64,000 bases of DNA, from the NCBI GenBank assembly GCA_035293765.1, contig DATGMF010000072.1:57830-121829 (forward strand), written 5' to 3'. The notes beneath the pieces are model-generated. The model saw only the letters and a program-made list of their open reading frames with translations, made no database searches and was not told the DNA's origin. This document shows positions 52,017 to 60,420 of this stretch, one piece after another. The translations under genes were made by a program, and so were the position numbers. The DNA is from DASRHT01 sp035293765 (lineage in GTDB: Bacteria > Chloroflexota > Ktedonobacteria > Ktedonobacterales > Ktedonobacteraceae). Positions within the stretch are counted from its first letter, which is position 1, and each line of letters begins with the position of its first letter.

Positions 52017-52967
52017 TTAAAGCGTGTCCCGCAGTGCGTCTTGCATCGCCTGTTCGACCTCGGCGGAGATGCGCCGGTAAAGTTTCTCTGCCCATTCATC
52101 ACTCCATGCCCCTTGCTCCTGTAAAATTTGTTGACAACGCAACAAAGGATCAATTTGAGAAGCGGGATGATTCGCATTGTGTGCTGGCGCAGGCTCATGT
52201 GCTGCATCCGGTTCAGGTGGGCGTGTAACCATCATCTCCAGCAGAACCGGTCCGTGTCCTTCTCGTGCATGCTCCATAGCATCTCTCATGGCGGTATAAA
52301 CTGCAACCACATCAGTTCCGTCGATGCGTCGATGCGCCAGACCTTCCGGCAAGGCCAGTCCCTGGATGCATGAAGAGGGAGGGGATGCTGTCTGGCATTG
52401 CGAGCAATCCTGTTCGCAGACCAGCACCGTGGGAAGCTGGTGCAGAGCGGCGAAGCGTATCCCTTCAAGAAAATCGGGCTCGCCCGTTGCGCCATCGCCA
52501 CAGTAGGCGACCGTCACAATCGCGGCCTTGCGCAGCTTGCTGGCGAAAGCAATGCCTGCGGCGTGCAGGATTTGAGTTGCGACGGGAGCAGGACCCGTAA
52601 CCATATTATGTTTATGGTAGCCCCAGTGCAGTGCGGGCTGCTGCCGCATTTCCCCGTAATGGGCCTGTTGATTGTCTGAAGCGGTGGCCTGGCCTGTTTG
52701 CAGATAGGTGCGAAAGACCTCATAGGGGGTCATGCCAATGGTGAGCACGACGCCCAGATCACGATAATAGGGCAGCGTAAAATCAGTGCCAACCTCAATA
52801 CAGGCTGCACTTCCTACTTGAGCTGCCTCGTGACCTCGACTGCGCGCAAGGAAACCAACGCGTCCCTGCTTATACAGTTCCCAGGCATCATCGTCAACAA
52901 TGCGCGTCAGGAGCATCCGTGCGTAAAGGTCGCGTATCAATGTGGCTGATGGGCTCGCGTTTGTCAT
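52017..52967 (-). CDS. E1-alpha-like 2-oxo acid dehydrogenase subunit with altered thiamine motif
   Basis: A 316-residue protein homologous to the alpha subunit of pyruvate/branched-chain 2-oxo acid dehydrogenase. RSRGHEAAQVGSAA, TLPYYRDLGVVLTIGMTP and the thiamine-diphosphate half-motif GDGATGEPDFLEGIRFAALH are present. The other half, normally ENN, reads CEQDCSQ, and a Cys-rich insert (CSQCQTASPPSSC) follows. A Cys/Pro/His-rich tail precedes the end. It therefore may not bind thiamine diphosphate normally. No beta-subunit gene is adjacent on this strand; a fused alpha-beta E1 gene is divergent next door, so it may be a paralogue derived from it. Confidence 0.8.
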   Translation of the reverse strand: MTNASPSATLIRDLYARMLLTRIVDDDAWELYKQGRVGFLARSRGHEAAQVGSAACIEVGTDFTLPYYRDLGVVLTIGMTPYEVFRTYLQTGQATASDNQQAHYGEMRQQPALHWGYHKHNMVTGPAPVATQILHAAGIAFASKLRKAAIVTVAYCGDGATGEPDFLEGIRFAALHQLPTVLVCEQDCSQCQTASPPSSCIQGLALPEGLAHRRIDGTDVVAVYTAMRDAMEHAREGHGPVLLEMMVTRPPEPDAAHEPAPAHNANHPASQIDPLLRCQQILQEQGAWSDEWAEKLYRRISAEVEQAMQDALRDTL

Positions 52968-53011
52968 CTATAAAATGTTTCGGACTCGCTTATAGTCGTT
53001 TTATCGCCAAC

Positions 53012-53041
53012 ATTATACGCTGATAGTAGAGGTCGAGGCAA
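53012..53041 (-). promoter_or_regulatory. Sigma-70-type promoter of the E1-alpha-like/GH42 operon
   Basis: Minus strand TTGCCT (53036-53041) and TATAAT (53012-53017), 18 bases apart. Confidence 0.6.
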
Positions 53042-53079
53042 TAAGAAAGTAATAAAAACCGAGCCTGATCCTGTGAGCA

Positions 53080-53108
53080 TTGCTTTTCCTGGCTGTGAAT
53101 TTTATAAT
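53080..53108 (+). promoter_or_regulatory. Sigma-70-type promoter of the fused E1 gene
   Basis: TTGCTT (53080-53085), 17-base spacer, TATAAT (53103-53108). It is arranged back to back with the promoter at 53012. Confidence 0.7.
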
Positions 53109-53190
53109 GGTCATGACAAGTGAAAATCGTGTGCAAGAAGCATCGATCAGGCCGAAAACGTCAACGAAGACTTATGGAGGCAACCGCAGA

Positions 53191-55290
53191 ATGACAGTAA
53201 ATATTAGAGAAACAGGGACCGGGACGACTGCGAAGCCGCTCGATATCATTGCCCTTTATCGTACGATGGTGACGGCCAGGGCAACCAACGACCTGTTGAA
53301 AACTCGTAAGACGCAAGGGAAATATCCTTTCTATATTGGCTGTGCCGGCCATGAGACGATGGCGGCAGTTGTAGCGGCTCTGGATAACAGCGATTGGCTC
53401 GCGCTGTATTATCGGGATCTCGCCGCGTGGTTACAGCGCACGGGCGATATCTATGGACCCATTCGCGAAGCATACTCACGTACAACCGGCCCGATGTGCT
53501 CAGGCCGTAATATGCCCTCTCACTATAGCAGTAAACGCCATCGCATTTTACCAGGCGTGAGCGAAGTTGCCGGCCTGGCGCCCTTCGCTGGCGGCGTTGG
53601 TTTCTCTCTGCAATGGCATCAGAGCCAGGAACTGATCATGGCTACGACGGGAGACGGTGGGGCCGCGACCAATGACTTCAATGTGCTCTTCCGCCAGGCC
53701 GCAGTTCACCGCCTGCCCATTCTCATGGTGATAGAAGATAATGGCTGGGCTATTACTACAGCTTCTCCTATTCAATGGGCGGGCTCGCTGGTCGAGATGG
53801 CGCGGGGCGGCGGCGTGTATGCCGAAGAGGTTGATGGTACGGATGCGATGGCGACATATGAAGCCACCTCTCGTCTGGTAGAGCATATCCGTTCGGGCCA
53901 GGGTCCTGTTTTAATGCATCTGCGCCTGGGATTGCTTGATCCGCATTCTAGCAGTACCGATATCAAATCGTACCGCAAAAAAGAAGAGATTGAGCTGACG
54001 ACCGCGACAAAAGATCCGGTGAAAAATTTTGGGCGCTGGCTGGTTGAACATAACCATTTGAAAGAAAATGATATAGAGCGCATGCGCAAAGAGATCCGGG
54101 CTGAACTGGAGCGGGCCGAGCGCGAGATTCTCCAGGAGCCGGAGCCAACCGCTGATCGGGTGATGAAGCATGTGATCTCTATCCCCGAGTGGCGCGAAAA
54201 CATCCCGCGTGGTACCAAACGCCCGCTGACGATGCTGGGTGCAATCAACGAAGGATTGGCGGAGCTGGCGCGGCGCGATCCCGACTTCTTTGTCTATGGC
54301 GAAGATGTGGGCAGCCCCAAAGGCGGCGTATTTGGCGCCACCGCGTCGCTGGTCTCGCAATTCCCTGGCCGCGCCATTAGCAGTCCCTTGAATGAACAGG
54401 TGATTGTGGGCATTGCCGCCGGCGCCGGTATGCACGATGGCAAGGCCCGCTGCGCCGAGATCCAGTTTGTCGATTATCATCAGTCCGCGACCCAGACGAT
54501 CCGCCTGGCCGCCCGCACCTCCTATCAAAGCTGTGGTGACTGGTATGTGCCGCTGCTGCTGCGCACCAAGTCCGGTAGCGGTGGTGGCGGTCCCATTTCC
54601 AGCAGCTCAGCCGGTGGCGGCGCCTATGGTCACTCGAACGCAGGCGAGCAGTGGTTTACCGACATTCCCGGCATGATTACCATATGTCCCGCCACGCCCT
54701 TTGATGCCAAAGGTCTTTTGCTGGAAGCGGCACGGGCGCAATCACCGGTTGCCTATCTTGAGCGCGGTCGCCTCTATCGTTCGGAGCCGCCAAAGGATGA
54801 CGAGGGCAATATTATCGAAGCTATCGCGGACCTCTGGAATGTGCCCGATGGTTACTACACCCTCCCCATTGGCAAAGCTCGTACTTTGCGCATTGGCGAC
54901 GCTCCTATGACCAGCGTGGCGATTATCGCCTGGGGAACGATGGTGCTGGAAGCCTGCACTGCTGCCGCTAATATAGCCAAGCGTGAAGGGATTGCCATTG
55001 AGGTGGTAGACCTGCGCACTCTGGAGCCATTTGACGAAGAGACCATTGCGGCAGCCGTCAAAGCAGCCAATCGCGTGATTGTGGCGACGGAAGAAGCCGA
55101 CCTGGGCAGCTTCGGACGCCATATCCATTCGTGGATCGTCGAACACTGCTTCTATGATCTGGATAGCACCCCCGCTTTCATCTCGGCTATCAAAGCTCCG
55201 GCAGCGCCCTACAATGCACCTGAGGAAACTGCCTTCTATCCAACTGCCACGACCATCGAAAGGAAGATAGAGGAGCTGTTAGCTGAGTAA
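53191..55290 (+). CDS. Fused E1 alpha-beta 2-oxo acid dehydrogenase (pyruvate or branched-chain type)
   Basis: A 699-residue thiamine-dependent enzyme with both E1 subunits in one chain. The alpha half (about 1-325) has the motif GDGGAATNDFNVLFRQ ending in IEDNGWAIT. The beta half (about 340-699) starts LTMLGAINEGLAELARRDPD, with FVYGEDVGSPKGGVFGAT, SPLNEQVIVGIAAGAGMHDG and the C-terminal transketolase-like block IAWGTMVLEACTAA. It would decarboxylate a 2-oxo acid and pass the acyl group to a lipoyl-E2. The ATG at 53191 is chosen for its GGAGG; the frame is open upstream. No E2 or E3 gene is next to it. A lipoate-ligase-like gene lies elsewhere at 16320. Confidence 0.92.
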   Translation: MTVNIRETGTGTTAKPLDIIALYRTMVTARATNDLLKTRKTQGKYPFYIGCAGHETMAAVVAALDNSDWLALYYRDLAAWLQRTGDIYGPIREAYSRTTGPMCSGRNMPSHYSSKRHRILPGVSEVAGLAPFAGGVGFSLQWHQSQELIMATTGDGGAATNDFNVLFRQAAVHRLPILMVIEDNGWAITTASPIQWAGSLVEMARGGGVYAEEVDGTDAMATYEATSRLVEHIRSGQGPVLMHLRLGLLDPHSSSTDIKSYRKKEEIELTTATKDPVKNFGRWLVEHNHLKENDIERMRKEIRAELERAEREILQEPEPTADRVMKHVISIPEWRENIPRGTKRPLTMLGAINEGLAELARRDPDFFVYGEDVGSPKGGVFGATASLVSQFPGRAISSPLNEQVIVGIAAGAGMHDGKARCAEIQFVDYHQSATQTIRLAARTSYQSCGDWYVPLLLRTKSGSGGGGPISSSSAGGGAYGHSNAGEQWFTDIPGMITICPATPFDAKGLLLEAARAQSPVAYLERGRLYRSEPPKDDEGNIIEAIADLWNVPDGYYTLPIGKARTLRIGDAPMTSVAIIAWGTMVLEACTAAANIAKREGIAIEVVDLRTLEPFDEETIAAAVKAANRVIVATEEADLGSFGRHIHSWIVEHCFYDLDSTPAFISAIKAPAAPYNAPEETAFYPTATTIERKIEELLAE

Positions 55291-55306
55291 ACGCCTTTGA
55301 GGCACC

Positions 55307-55356
55307 AATAAAAAGGGGAGGGCATGCAAAACGTAGACATGCTCTTCCTTTTTATT
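55307..55356 (+). terminator. Rho-independent terminator after fused E1 gene
   Basis: AATAAAAAGGGGAGGGCATG pairs with CATGCTCTTCCTTTTTATT around an 11-base loop, giving a stem with a few wobble pairs or mismatches and flanking A- and T-runs. Confidence 0.8.
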
Positions 55357-55565
55357 ACCATGCTTTACCTGCTCATCAACAAAAATAGCCAATAATAGCA
55401 GCAAGTTGTCATACGAAATTCTTACCTGTATAATTGTTGCAACGGTAGCTTGCTCATGTAATTGGCGCTTAATCCATTCAGGCATACTCTTTATAGAGCA
55501 TTGTATTGCTGATACTCACTTCAGTGCTGATTGTGAGACTGCTCACAAAAAAGGTAGCTGTTATT

Positions 55566-56432
55566 ATGTCTACTCAACCTTCCAGAGATGAAAATACCTA
55601 CTTTGTCGATATCGAAAGTGGGGCGGAAACCGTGCGCCTCGTCCAACAGGCTCACTTGCTTAACAATCAGCTAGGAGGGCTTTTTCCTGAAAAGTTCGAA
55701 CTGCCACATGCTGATGTCAATGCCATCCTGGATATCGCCTGTGGCCCGGGCACATGGGTGCTTGATGTTGCCTATGCCTATCCTGGCAGCAGTGTGGTAG
55801 GGGTTGACATGAACGAGACGATGATCAAATATGCCACCGCCCAGGCTTTGACGCAGAGGTTGCAAAATGTGAGCTTTGAGCTGATGAATGTTCTCAAGCC
55901 ACTGGACTTTCCCGATGCCTCCTTTGATGTGATCCATGCTCGTTTGCTGCAAGGATTTATGCTCCGTGCCGCCTGGCCTGAATTTTTGCGGGAGTGCTGG
56001 CGGATCACGCGACCAGGAGGCCGGATCATTCTTGTTGAGTGCGAGACGCCATTTACCAACAATGCGATCATTGAGCAGCTATGTACGCTGGCAAATCGCG
56101 CCGTCCAGTTGGCCGGGCTGGGATTTTCTCCTGATGGCAGGCATACATGTATTACGCCTATGTTGCCTCGTTTCCTGAAAGAGGCTGGATACCAGGACAT
56201 TCAACATATGGCCCATGCCATCGACTTCTCGGTGGGGGCAGAAGCGCACGCCAGCACCGTCCAGGACCTGGGGGTTCTGACCGAACTGCTCAAGCCCTTC
56301 CTGATTAAAATGGGTGTCATTACGCGAGAAGAGCTTGATGCGCTCATTGAAGAAATGGCAATAGAAGGCTATACCAGCGACTTCTGCGGCCTCTGGTATT
56401 ATCTAAGCGTGTGGGGCACGAAGGCGCTGTAG
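55566..56432 (+). CDS. Class I SAM-dependent methyltransferase
   Basis: A 288-residue enzyme. The SAM motif is ILDIACGPGTWVLDVAYAYP followed by VVGVDMNETMIKYA; the post-I and motif IV regions are FPDASFDVIHARLLQGF and RPGGRIILVECE. The C-terminus TSDFCGLWYYLSVWGTKAL is duplicated as a remnant at 58461-58520. Substrate is unknown; similarity is to UbiE/Methyltransf_25-type small-molecule enzymes. The ATG at 55566 fits the conserved start. It marks the boundary of the Rhs-associated region. Confidence 0.85.
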   Translation: MSTQPSRDENTYFVDIESGAETVRLVQQAHLLNNQLGGLFPEKFELPHADVNAILDIACGPGTWVLDVAYAYPGSSVVGVDMNETMIKYATAQALTQRLQNVSFELMNVLKPLDFPDASFDVIHARLLQGFMLRAAWPEFLRECWRITRPGGRIILVECETPFTNNAIIEQLCTLANRAVQLAGLGFSPDGRHTCITPMLPRFLKEAGYQDIQHMAHAIDFSVGAEAHASTVQDLGVLTELLKPFLIKMGVITREELDALIEEMAIEGYTSDFCGLWYYLSVWGTKAL

Positions 56433-56546
56433 GGCAGGGCTGGACCTGTTTCATTGGTAGGTTTTGGAAGCAGAGTAAAATGGAGAGACTATTGTTCGGC
56501 TCATCTTCCTGGAACACATACTCATCTAGCAGACTCCCTGCTGGTT

Positions 56547-57059
56547 TCACTCAGTATTCCTCTCACCCATTTTCGTCTGTGACCCAATAACGGAGGTGTT
56601 GGTTAGCCGAAAATAGTTTTGCAAATAGAGTATCGATACAACAGTTGTGATGACAAAACATGCGTTCATTAGGGAAGGTATCCATATCAATATCAATGAA
56701 GCTGCGCCATCTTTCAAGGGTGAAACCAGGATAATGTGGTAAGAGAGTGTACTCTTTGTCGCTACGACAGCCATCAGAAGCATCAGCATTGCTACCAGAA
56801 ACATAGCTATACTGTGTTTAAAATGCTCGGTTTTAGGCCGCTTTTCCTGGCCCGCCTGCTTCGGCATATCAGAGGATTTTCGCCTATCTAGAGCTAGCCA
56901 GCAGAGGGCCTCAGTAAGATTGAAAAAAACTCCGGCATACCAGAAGGCAAGCACGACAGGATAGACCACTAACAAGACCAGTGTGAAGATGGCTAAACTG
57001 ATCACTATCACAAGTAGGCACCATAATCCGACGAAAGCGATGCGGTGCTGTTTGGGCAT
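56547..57059 (-). CDS. Four-helix membrane protein, paralogue of 58625 gene
   Basis: A 170-residue protein with four hydrophobic segments and a charged middle loop (LDRRKSSDMPKQAGQEKRP). The second helix region LVVYPVVLAFWYAGVFFNLT, then EALCWLALD, aligns with LVMFHPIVYILWYLAAFFSL and TAMSWISLD of the 58625 gene. No family was recognised. Its 3' end lies 114 bases from the convergent methyltransferase stop, matching the arrangement of the paralogue beside the methyltransferase remnant. It is downstream of the orphan Rhs tip on the same strand, so an immunity-type role is possible. The ATG at 57059 has GAGGG upstream. Confidence 0.65.
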   Translation of the reverse strand: MPKQHRIAFVGLWCLLVIVISLAIFTLVLLVVYPVVLAFWYAGVFFNLTEALCWLALDRRKSSDMPKQAGQEKRPKTEHFKHSIAMFLVAMLMLLMAVVATKSTLSYHIILVSPLKDGAASLILIWIPSLMNACFVITTVVSILYLQNYFRLTNTSVIGSQTKMGERNTE

Positions 57060-57198
57060 ATCTCGATCCCTCTTTCTATAGGTCCTTGCCAAATTAATTT
57101 AAACGCTTGCTGATCTCATTACGCAGGTTAATCCTGTGTTTGAAGGCAAGGCTATCCTTATCTTACTATTTTCGTTTTCTTACACGAATGCCTATAAG

Positions 57199-57245
57199 TC
57201 TTCATATGGCCGTAGAATGAAGCTGGCCCTACGGTCATATGAAGA
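57199..57245 (-). terminator. Long hairpin downstream of 57371 gene
   Basis: TCTTCATATGGCCGTAG pairs with CTACGGTCATATGAAGA (16 of 17 Watson-Crick, one wobble) around a 13-base loop. It probably separates the 57371 and 57059 genes. No T-run follows. Confidence 0.6.
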
Positions 57246-57370
57246 TTTAGCTATATCGGACATAATGGCTTCAATAGCCATTCAAATCAATTAATTACAC
57301 CTCCTTATCTTCTCAAAAGCATACATATATTACTATGGAATGCTTTTGAATATACATTTAAATGCCACTT

Positions 57371-57853
57371 TCAACAGTTGCTTAGCCCTTCGCTTTTGCA
57401 CTCAGTTACGATCTCATCAGGTGTTCCGTACTGTAGCACTTCGTTTCTATGATCTACCATTAGATAACCCACATTTCCAAGAAAGCCTATCACTGATGAT
57501 GCAAATGAAGGAACGAAACCTTTGAGAAGATCTATAACTTTATTTGCAACACCACCAATACCAAAGGCAAACCCTGAAAGAAAGCCCGCAGTCCAATCTG
57601 CAAGAGCACCAATAAAATCAGCAACTTTAGCAGTAGTCATAAGCCACTCTGGAGCAACTTTTCCAGTTATGGCTGTGTACATGTCTACTCCTAGATGAAC
57701 TAAAGCAGGTAACACAGAGCCAACCATCTGCAATACAAGAATCAATGTTCCTATAGCTCCTGTAGCAGCGGTTAATACTCTAGCTAGCACCGCCAATATT
57801 CCGCTCGCCAGATTTGGCAGATCGCTAGTAATCATATTCTCAATTGCAGCCAA
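57371..57853 (-). CDS. Hydrophobic protein behind the orphan Rhs tip, possibly its continuation
   Basis: 160 residues, Gly/Ala/Leu/Val-rich, with several amphipathic or membrane-inserting helices (for example LAVLARVLTAATGAIGTLIL and WTAGFLSGFAFGIGGVANKV) and a charged end (TPDEIVTECKSEG). The start TTG at 57853 has GAAGGA about 8 bases upstream. The frame is the same as that of the Rhs tip and is separated from it only by one TAG and seven sense codons (stop at 57875-57877). So it could be a separate small gene or the C-terminal part of the toxin after a nonsense mutation. No family was recognised. Confidence 0.5.
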   Translation of the reverse strand: MAAIENMITSDLPNLASGILAVLARVLTAATGAIGTLILVLQMVGSVLPALVHLGVDMYTAITGKVAPEWLMTTAKVADFIGALADWTAGFLSGFAFGIGGVANKVIDLLKGFVPSFASSVIGFLGNVGYLMVDHRNEVLQYGTPDEIVTECKSEGLSNC

Positions 57854-57874
57854 TTTTACATTTCCTTCAATTAG

Positions 57875-58459
57875 CTACTTGTCTTTTTCTGCCTGGCAAG
57901 AAAGGGGCGTTGAACACTGAGGCTGAGATTGTTTTCCTGAGCTAGTTTTTGTTTGTGACCGCGTCGCCATTTTACACCCACCACACTTACTTCCGCCCCC
58001 CATCGGCGCTCTTATCCCTCTCACCGTCGATCTGATCGTCTTGCCCGTGCCGATATTCTCGGTGAACACTGAAATGGCGCGTTGCCCATCGACTGTGGTA
58101 TTGCTCAGACGCCCGGTATTTTGGACGACCCCATTATCATCGCGCTGAGCAAAGTACTCTCCGGTCGGGTCGGTCAGCGTCTCGGGGTTGCCTCCGACAT
58201 AGCCATACGGGTCCATCCCTTGCAGGTTGCCCTGCTTGACATCGGCTGAGAGGAATTGCCCGACCACCGGATCGTAATACCTGGCATTGTAGTAGTCCAG
58301 CCCCGTGGCATCGGCATACTGCCCCGTAAAGCCCTTGTTGGTCCCCATCGTGCCCTGGCTGTAACGACTGGTGCCATAGGGGCCGTAGAGCTGGTTGCCC
58401 TGCACCGCGGCGCTGCCTGCGGTCGCGTTGAACGTGGTGATGATGCTGCCGAGGGCATC
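57875..58459 (-). pseudogene. Orphan Rhs tip: truncated YD-repeat core end plus variable C-terminus
   Basis: This 194-codon open stretch begins abruptly at DALGSIITTFNATAGSA, with no start codon at the junction, and continues through the Rhs core hallmark YGPYGTSRYSQGTMGTNKGF, YNARYYDPVVGQFLSAD and PYGYVGGNPETLTDPTG. After PTG the sequence is unlike the main rhs gene (EYFAQRDDNGVVQ to CQAEKDK) and is Cys-rich (GSKCGGCK). Residues from the core are nearly identical to 62254-62553. This is what displaced 'orphan tips' of Rhs toxins look like. Expression would need recombination with the main gene or an internal GTG at 58405. A methyltransferase remnant abuts its 5' end. Confidence 0.72.
58160..58459 (-). 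repeat. 300 bp direct repeat shared with rhs (copy 1)
   Basis: It aligns without gaps to 62254-62553 (constant offset 4094) and stops exactly where the orphan tip joins the methyltransferase remnant. It is the homology block through which tips could be exchanged. Confidence 0.85.
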
Positions 58460-58520
58460 AATCAGCGATTTCTGCGGCCTTTGGTATTATTTAAGCGTGT
58501 GGAGGACGAAAGGGCTGTAG
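58460..58520 (+). pseudogene. 3' remnant of a methyltransferase gene
   Basis: Read on the plus strand, 58461-58520 encodes ISDFCGLWYYLSVWRTKGL and a TAG. This is almost the same as the last 19 residues of the intact methyltransferase ending at 56432. Similarity continues for about 15 bases past the stop (AGGGCTGG). Everything upstream is replaced by the antisense of the Rhs tip, so the gene was cut at 58459/58460. Confidence 0.85.
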
Positions 58521-58624
58521 GGGTAGGGCTGGCCCCTCATCTTCCCTCAAACCGAATCGCTCTCGTAAGGTGGTGACGATACGATTCTGGTCTATCTCCC
58601 CTCTCCATATGATGTGCTTTCTTC

Positions 58625-59035
58625 TCAACGCGTCAATTTCGTATGCAGCACTATTGCAGAGACAATAGCGAAAAAGAAAAAGAAAATGATAAAGAGGAGC
58701 GGAGCCAGTATCGTTGCGAGAACACTGTTGTTCAAGAGAGAAGCCGGGCTTACATGAGATGGAGCTAAACCAGATCCTTCGTACAAGAAAAAGAGAGCCA
58801 TAAAGAGCATGATACTGCTCGAACGTACTTTGTACCATTTCTCGTGTATCTGCTTCAAACTGCTTTCCAACGCATCTAAGCTGATCCAGCTCATAGCTGT
58901 AACAAGGGAGAAGAACGCTGCAAGATACCAGAGTATGTAAACAATGGGGTGGAACATTACTAATAGTATTGCCATGAGAAATACAATCATATTGGTAAAA
59001 ACAATGATGAGTGCCAGGTGCGAAAGCCGTATCAA
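58625..59035 (-). CDS. Four-helix membrane protein, paralogue of 56547 gene
   Basis: 136 residues with four hydrophobic segments. HPIVYILWYLAAFFSLVTAM and SWISLDALESS correspond to the equivalent part of the 56547 gene product. No family was recognised. The start is TTG at 59035 with AGGGGG 5 bases upstream. Its 3' end lies 104 bases from the methyltransferase remnant stop, mirroring the 114 bases at the intact copy. It is one of a run of small membrane genes on the rhs strand. Confidence 0.65.
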   Translation of the reverse strand: MIRLSHLALIIVFTNMIVFLMAILLVMFHPIVYILWYLAAFFSLVTAMSWISLDALESSLKQIHEKWYKVRSSSIMLFMALFFLYEGSGLAPSHVSPASLLNNSVLATILAPLLFIIFFFFFAIVSAIVLHTKLTR

Positions 59036-59073
59036 TTGTTCCCCCTTTTACATTCTCCTCAGTAAGTCAATGT

Positions 59074-59664
59074 TCAGGTTTGTTTTGTTTTCTGGAGAGC
59101 ATTTGCACAGATAAAGAGAATCAAAGATAAGAGGAGGAGAATCGCCGGTCCTCCAATGCCAATAATCGTATCCCAAAGGAAGTGGCTACCAGGAAAGCCT
59201 TGAGCCTGTTCATATGCACCAACTCCAAACATTAATAATAAACCTATGAAGCGGGCGCTCTTTCCCATTCGTTTTAGTATTTGTGGTTGCCGATACCATA
59301 CTAATTGTACTCTCCTTCGGGGGCTCTGTTGCACCTTGATGAGATCGAAGATTAGACGACTGCCGACTCCTATAAAGCCTATGCCAGCCTCGCTGATCAC
59401 CAGGAGCCAGAGTGGAACGTGAGCAGTCAGGCAGAAGGTGAAAGCCCCAACAAAAAGTAATAAGAACAACGAACGTCCAATCCACTTCAGGTGCCTATGG
59501 ATTTTAGGTTGTTGATACCAGATAGTTCCCAAATCTTCCTGTTGTTCCTGTTGTATTTTTCTCAGATCAACAAAAAGAGAGACAGTGGCTATCACCAGGG
59601 TGAGGAGAGTCCCAGTGAACAGGAAAATCAAGAAAGGTAAGATAACGGGCAAACTACTCTTCAT
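59074..59664 (-). CDS. Membrane protein with internal duplication
   Basis: 196 residues with four to five hydrophobic segments. Two halves resemble each other: IWYQQPKIHRHLKWIGRSLF (residues about 48-67) and VWYRQPQILKRMGKSARFIG (about 122-141), each followed by a LLLxxGAx helix. The repeat unit is therefore a WY-QP basic loop plus a helix. No known family was recognised. It is encoded within the rhs-associated run, 38 bases from the next gene. Ribosome site is weak. Confidence 0.62.
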   Translation of the reverse strand: MKSSLPVILPFLIFLFTGTLLTLVIATVSLFVDLRKIQQEQQEDLGTIWYQQPKIHRHLKWIGRSLFLLLFVGAFTFCLTAHVPLWLLVISEAGIGFIGVGSRLIFDLIKVQQSPRRRVQLVWYRQPQILKRMGKSARFIGLLLMFGVGAYEQAQGFPGSHFLWDTIIGIGGPAILLLLSLILFICANALQKTKQT

Positions 59665-59709
59665 ATGAATTTGGCATCCCTTGTGTTGATGATTGCCTCC
59701 TCCTCTCGC

Positions 59710-60264
59710 TCACAGACCAGAATCTCTCTCAGTCGAGTTTTCGCGCATGCTCTGTTCTTCCTGCTCTCTTTGTACCGCATAGCGTTTATCCCGAATCAGA
59801 AGATACCAACTGAGAACGCCTGGGCCTAGCAGAAAAAGCAGGATGAGAACAACGCTAACGATGAACTCTTGAAGTGATGACAATTGAAGTCTAACAACCT
59901 TCAAAAGGTCCTCAAGCAAAAAGATCACCCCTGCACCTATAAGGAAGAAGCCTAACATTCTCATAAAGTGCATACCGTATTGGACGAAAACACTACGGCT
60001 ATTTTTCCACTCTGGCCCTGTAAAAAATTGTGAACACACATCCACAGTTGTCAAAAGAAGTACTAGAAAAGCGCCTGATAGAATGGTCTGAAACGTATCC
60101 TGGAGCTCGCCGAAAATCGGCGGGGTCAGGGGATTAAAATCTGATCGAATGAAATTATAGATCCCCAGACCTATAACCAATACCGCCAGACCAAAAACAA
60201 GTCCCAGAAAGAACACCAGCACAATAATGCGTCCGAGAAGGCGTTGTTCCTGCGTAGATCTCAT
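59710..60264 (-). CDS. Four-helix membrane protein of unknown function
   Basis: 184 residues: four hydrophobic helices (for example IIVLVFFLGLVFGLAVLVIG and SVVLILLFLLGPGVLSWYLL) and a charged C-terminal tail rich in Glu and Arg. The ATG at 60264 is selected because AAGGAG is 10 bases upstream; the frame extends 14 codons further. No family recognised. Lies 45 bases upstream of the internally duplicated membrane gene. Confidence 0.62.
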   Translation of the reverse strand: MRSTQEQRLLGRIIVLVFFLGLVFGLAVLVIGLGIYNFIRSDFNPLTPPIFGELQDTFQTILSGAFLVLLLTTVDVCSQFFTGPEWKNSRSVFVQYGMHFMRMLGFFLIGAGVIFLLEDLLKVVRLQLSSLQEFIVSVVLILLFLLGPGVLSWYLLIRDKRYAVQREQEEQSMRENSTERDSGL

Positions 60265-60420
60265 GTATCTCCATCTCCTTTTTTCCACTGCAAGATCAAT
60301 GATCAAACAGAAGTCTCTCTGTTATAGAAGACGTCGGCTTTGCTCCTCATAGCGGCACATTGTTCACTCATACCACCCCATTGCCAGGATGAAGACAAAG
60401 CCCCCACCCCAGAGCAAGAG

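Noticed and set aside
58516..58540. GTAGGGGTAGGGCTGGCCCC near the methyltransferase remnant as another CTTGC-loop hairpin
   Set aside because: The loop and stem do not fit; the similarity is explained by duplication of the methyltransferase downstream sequence.
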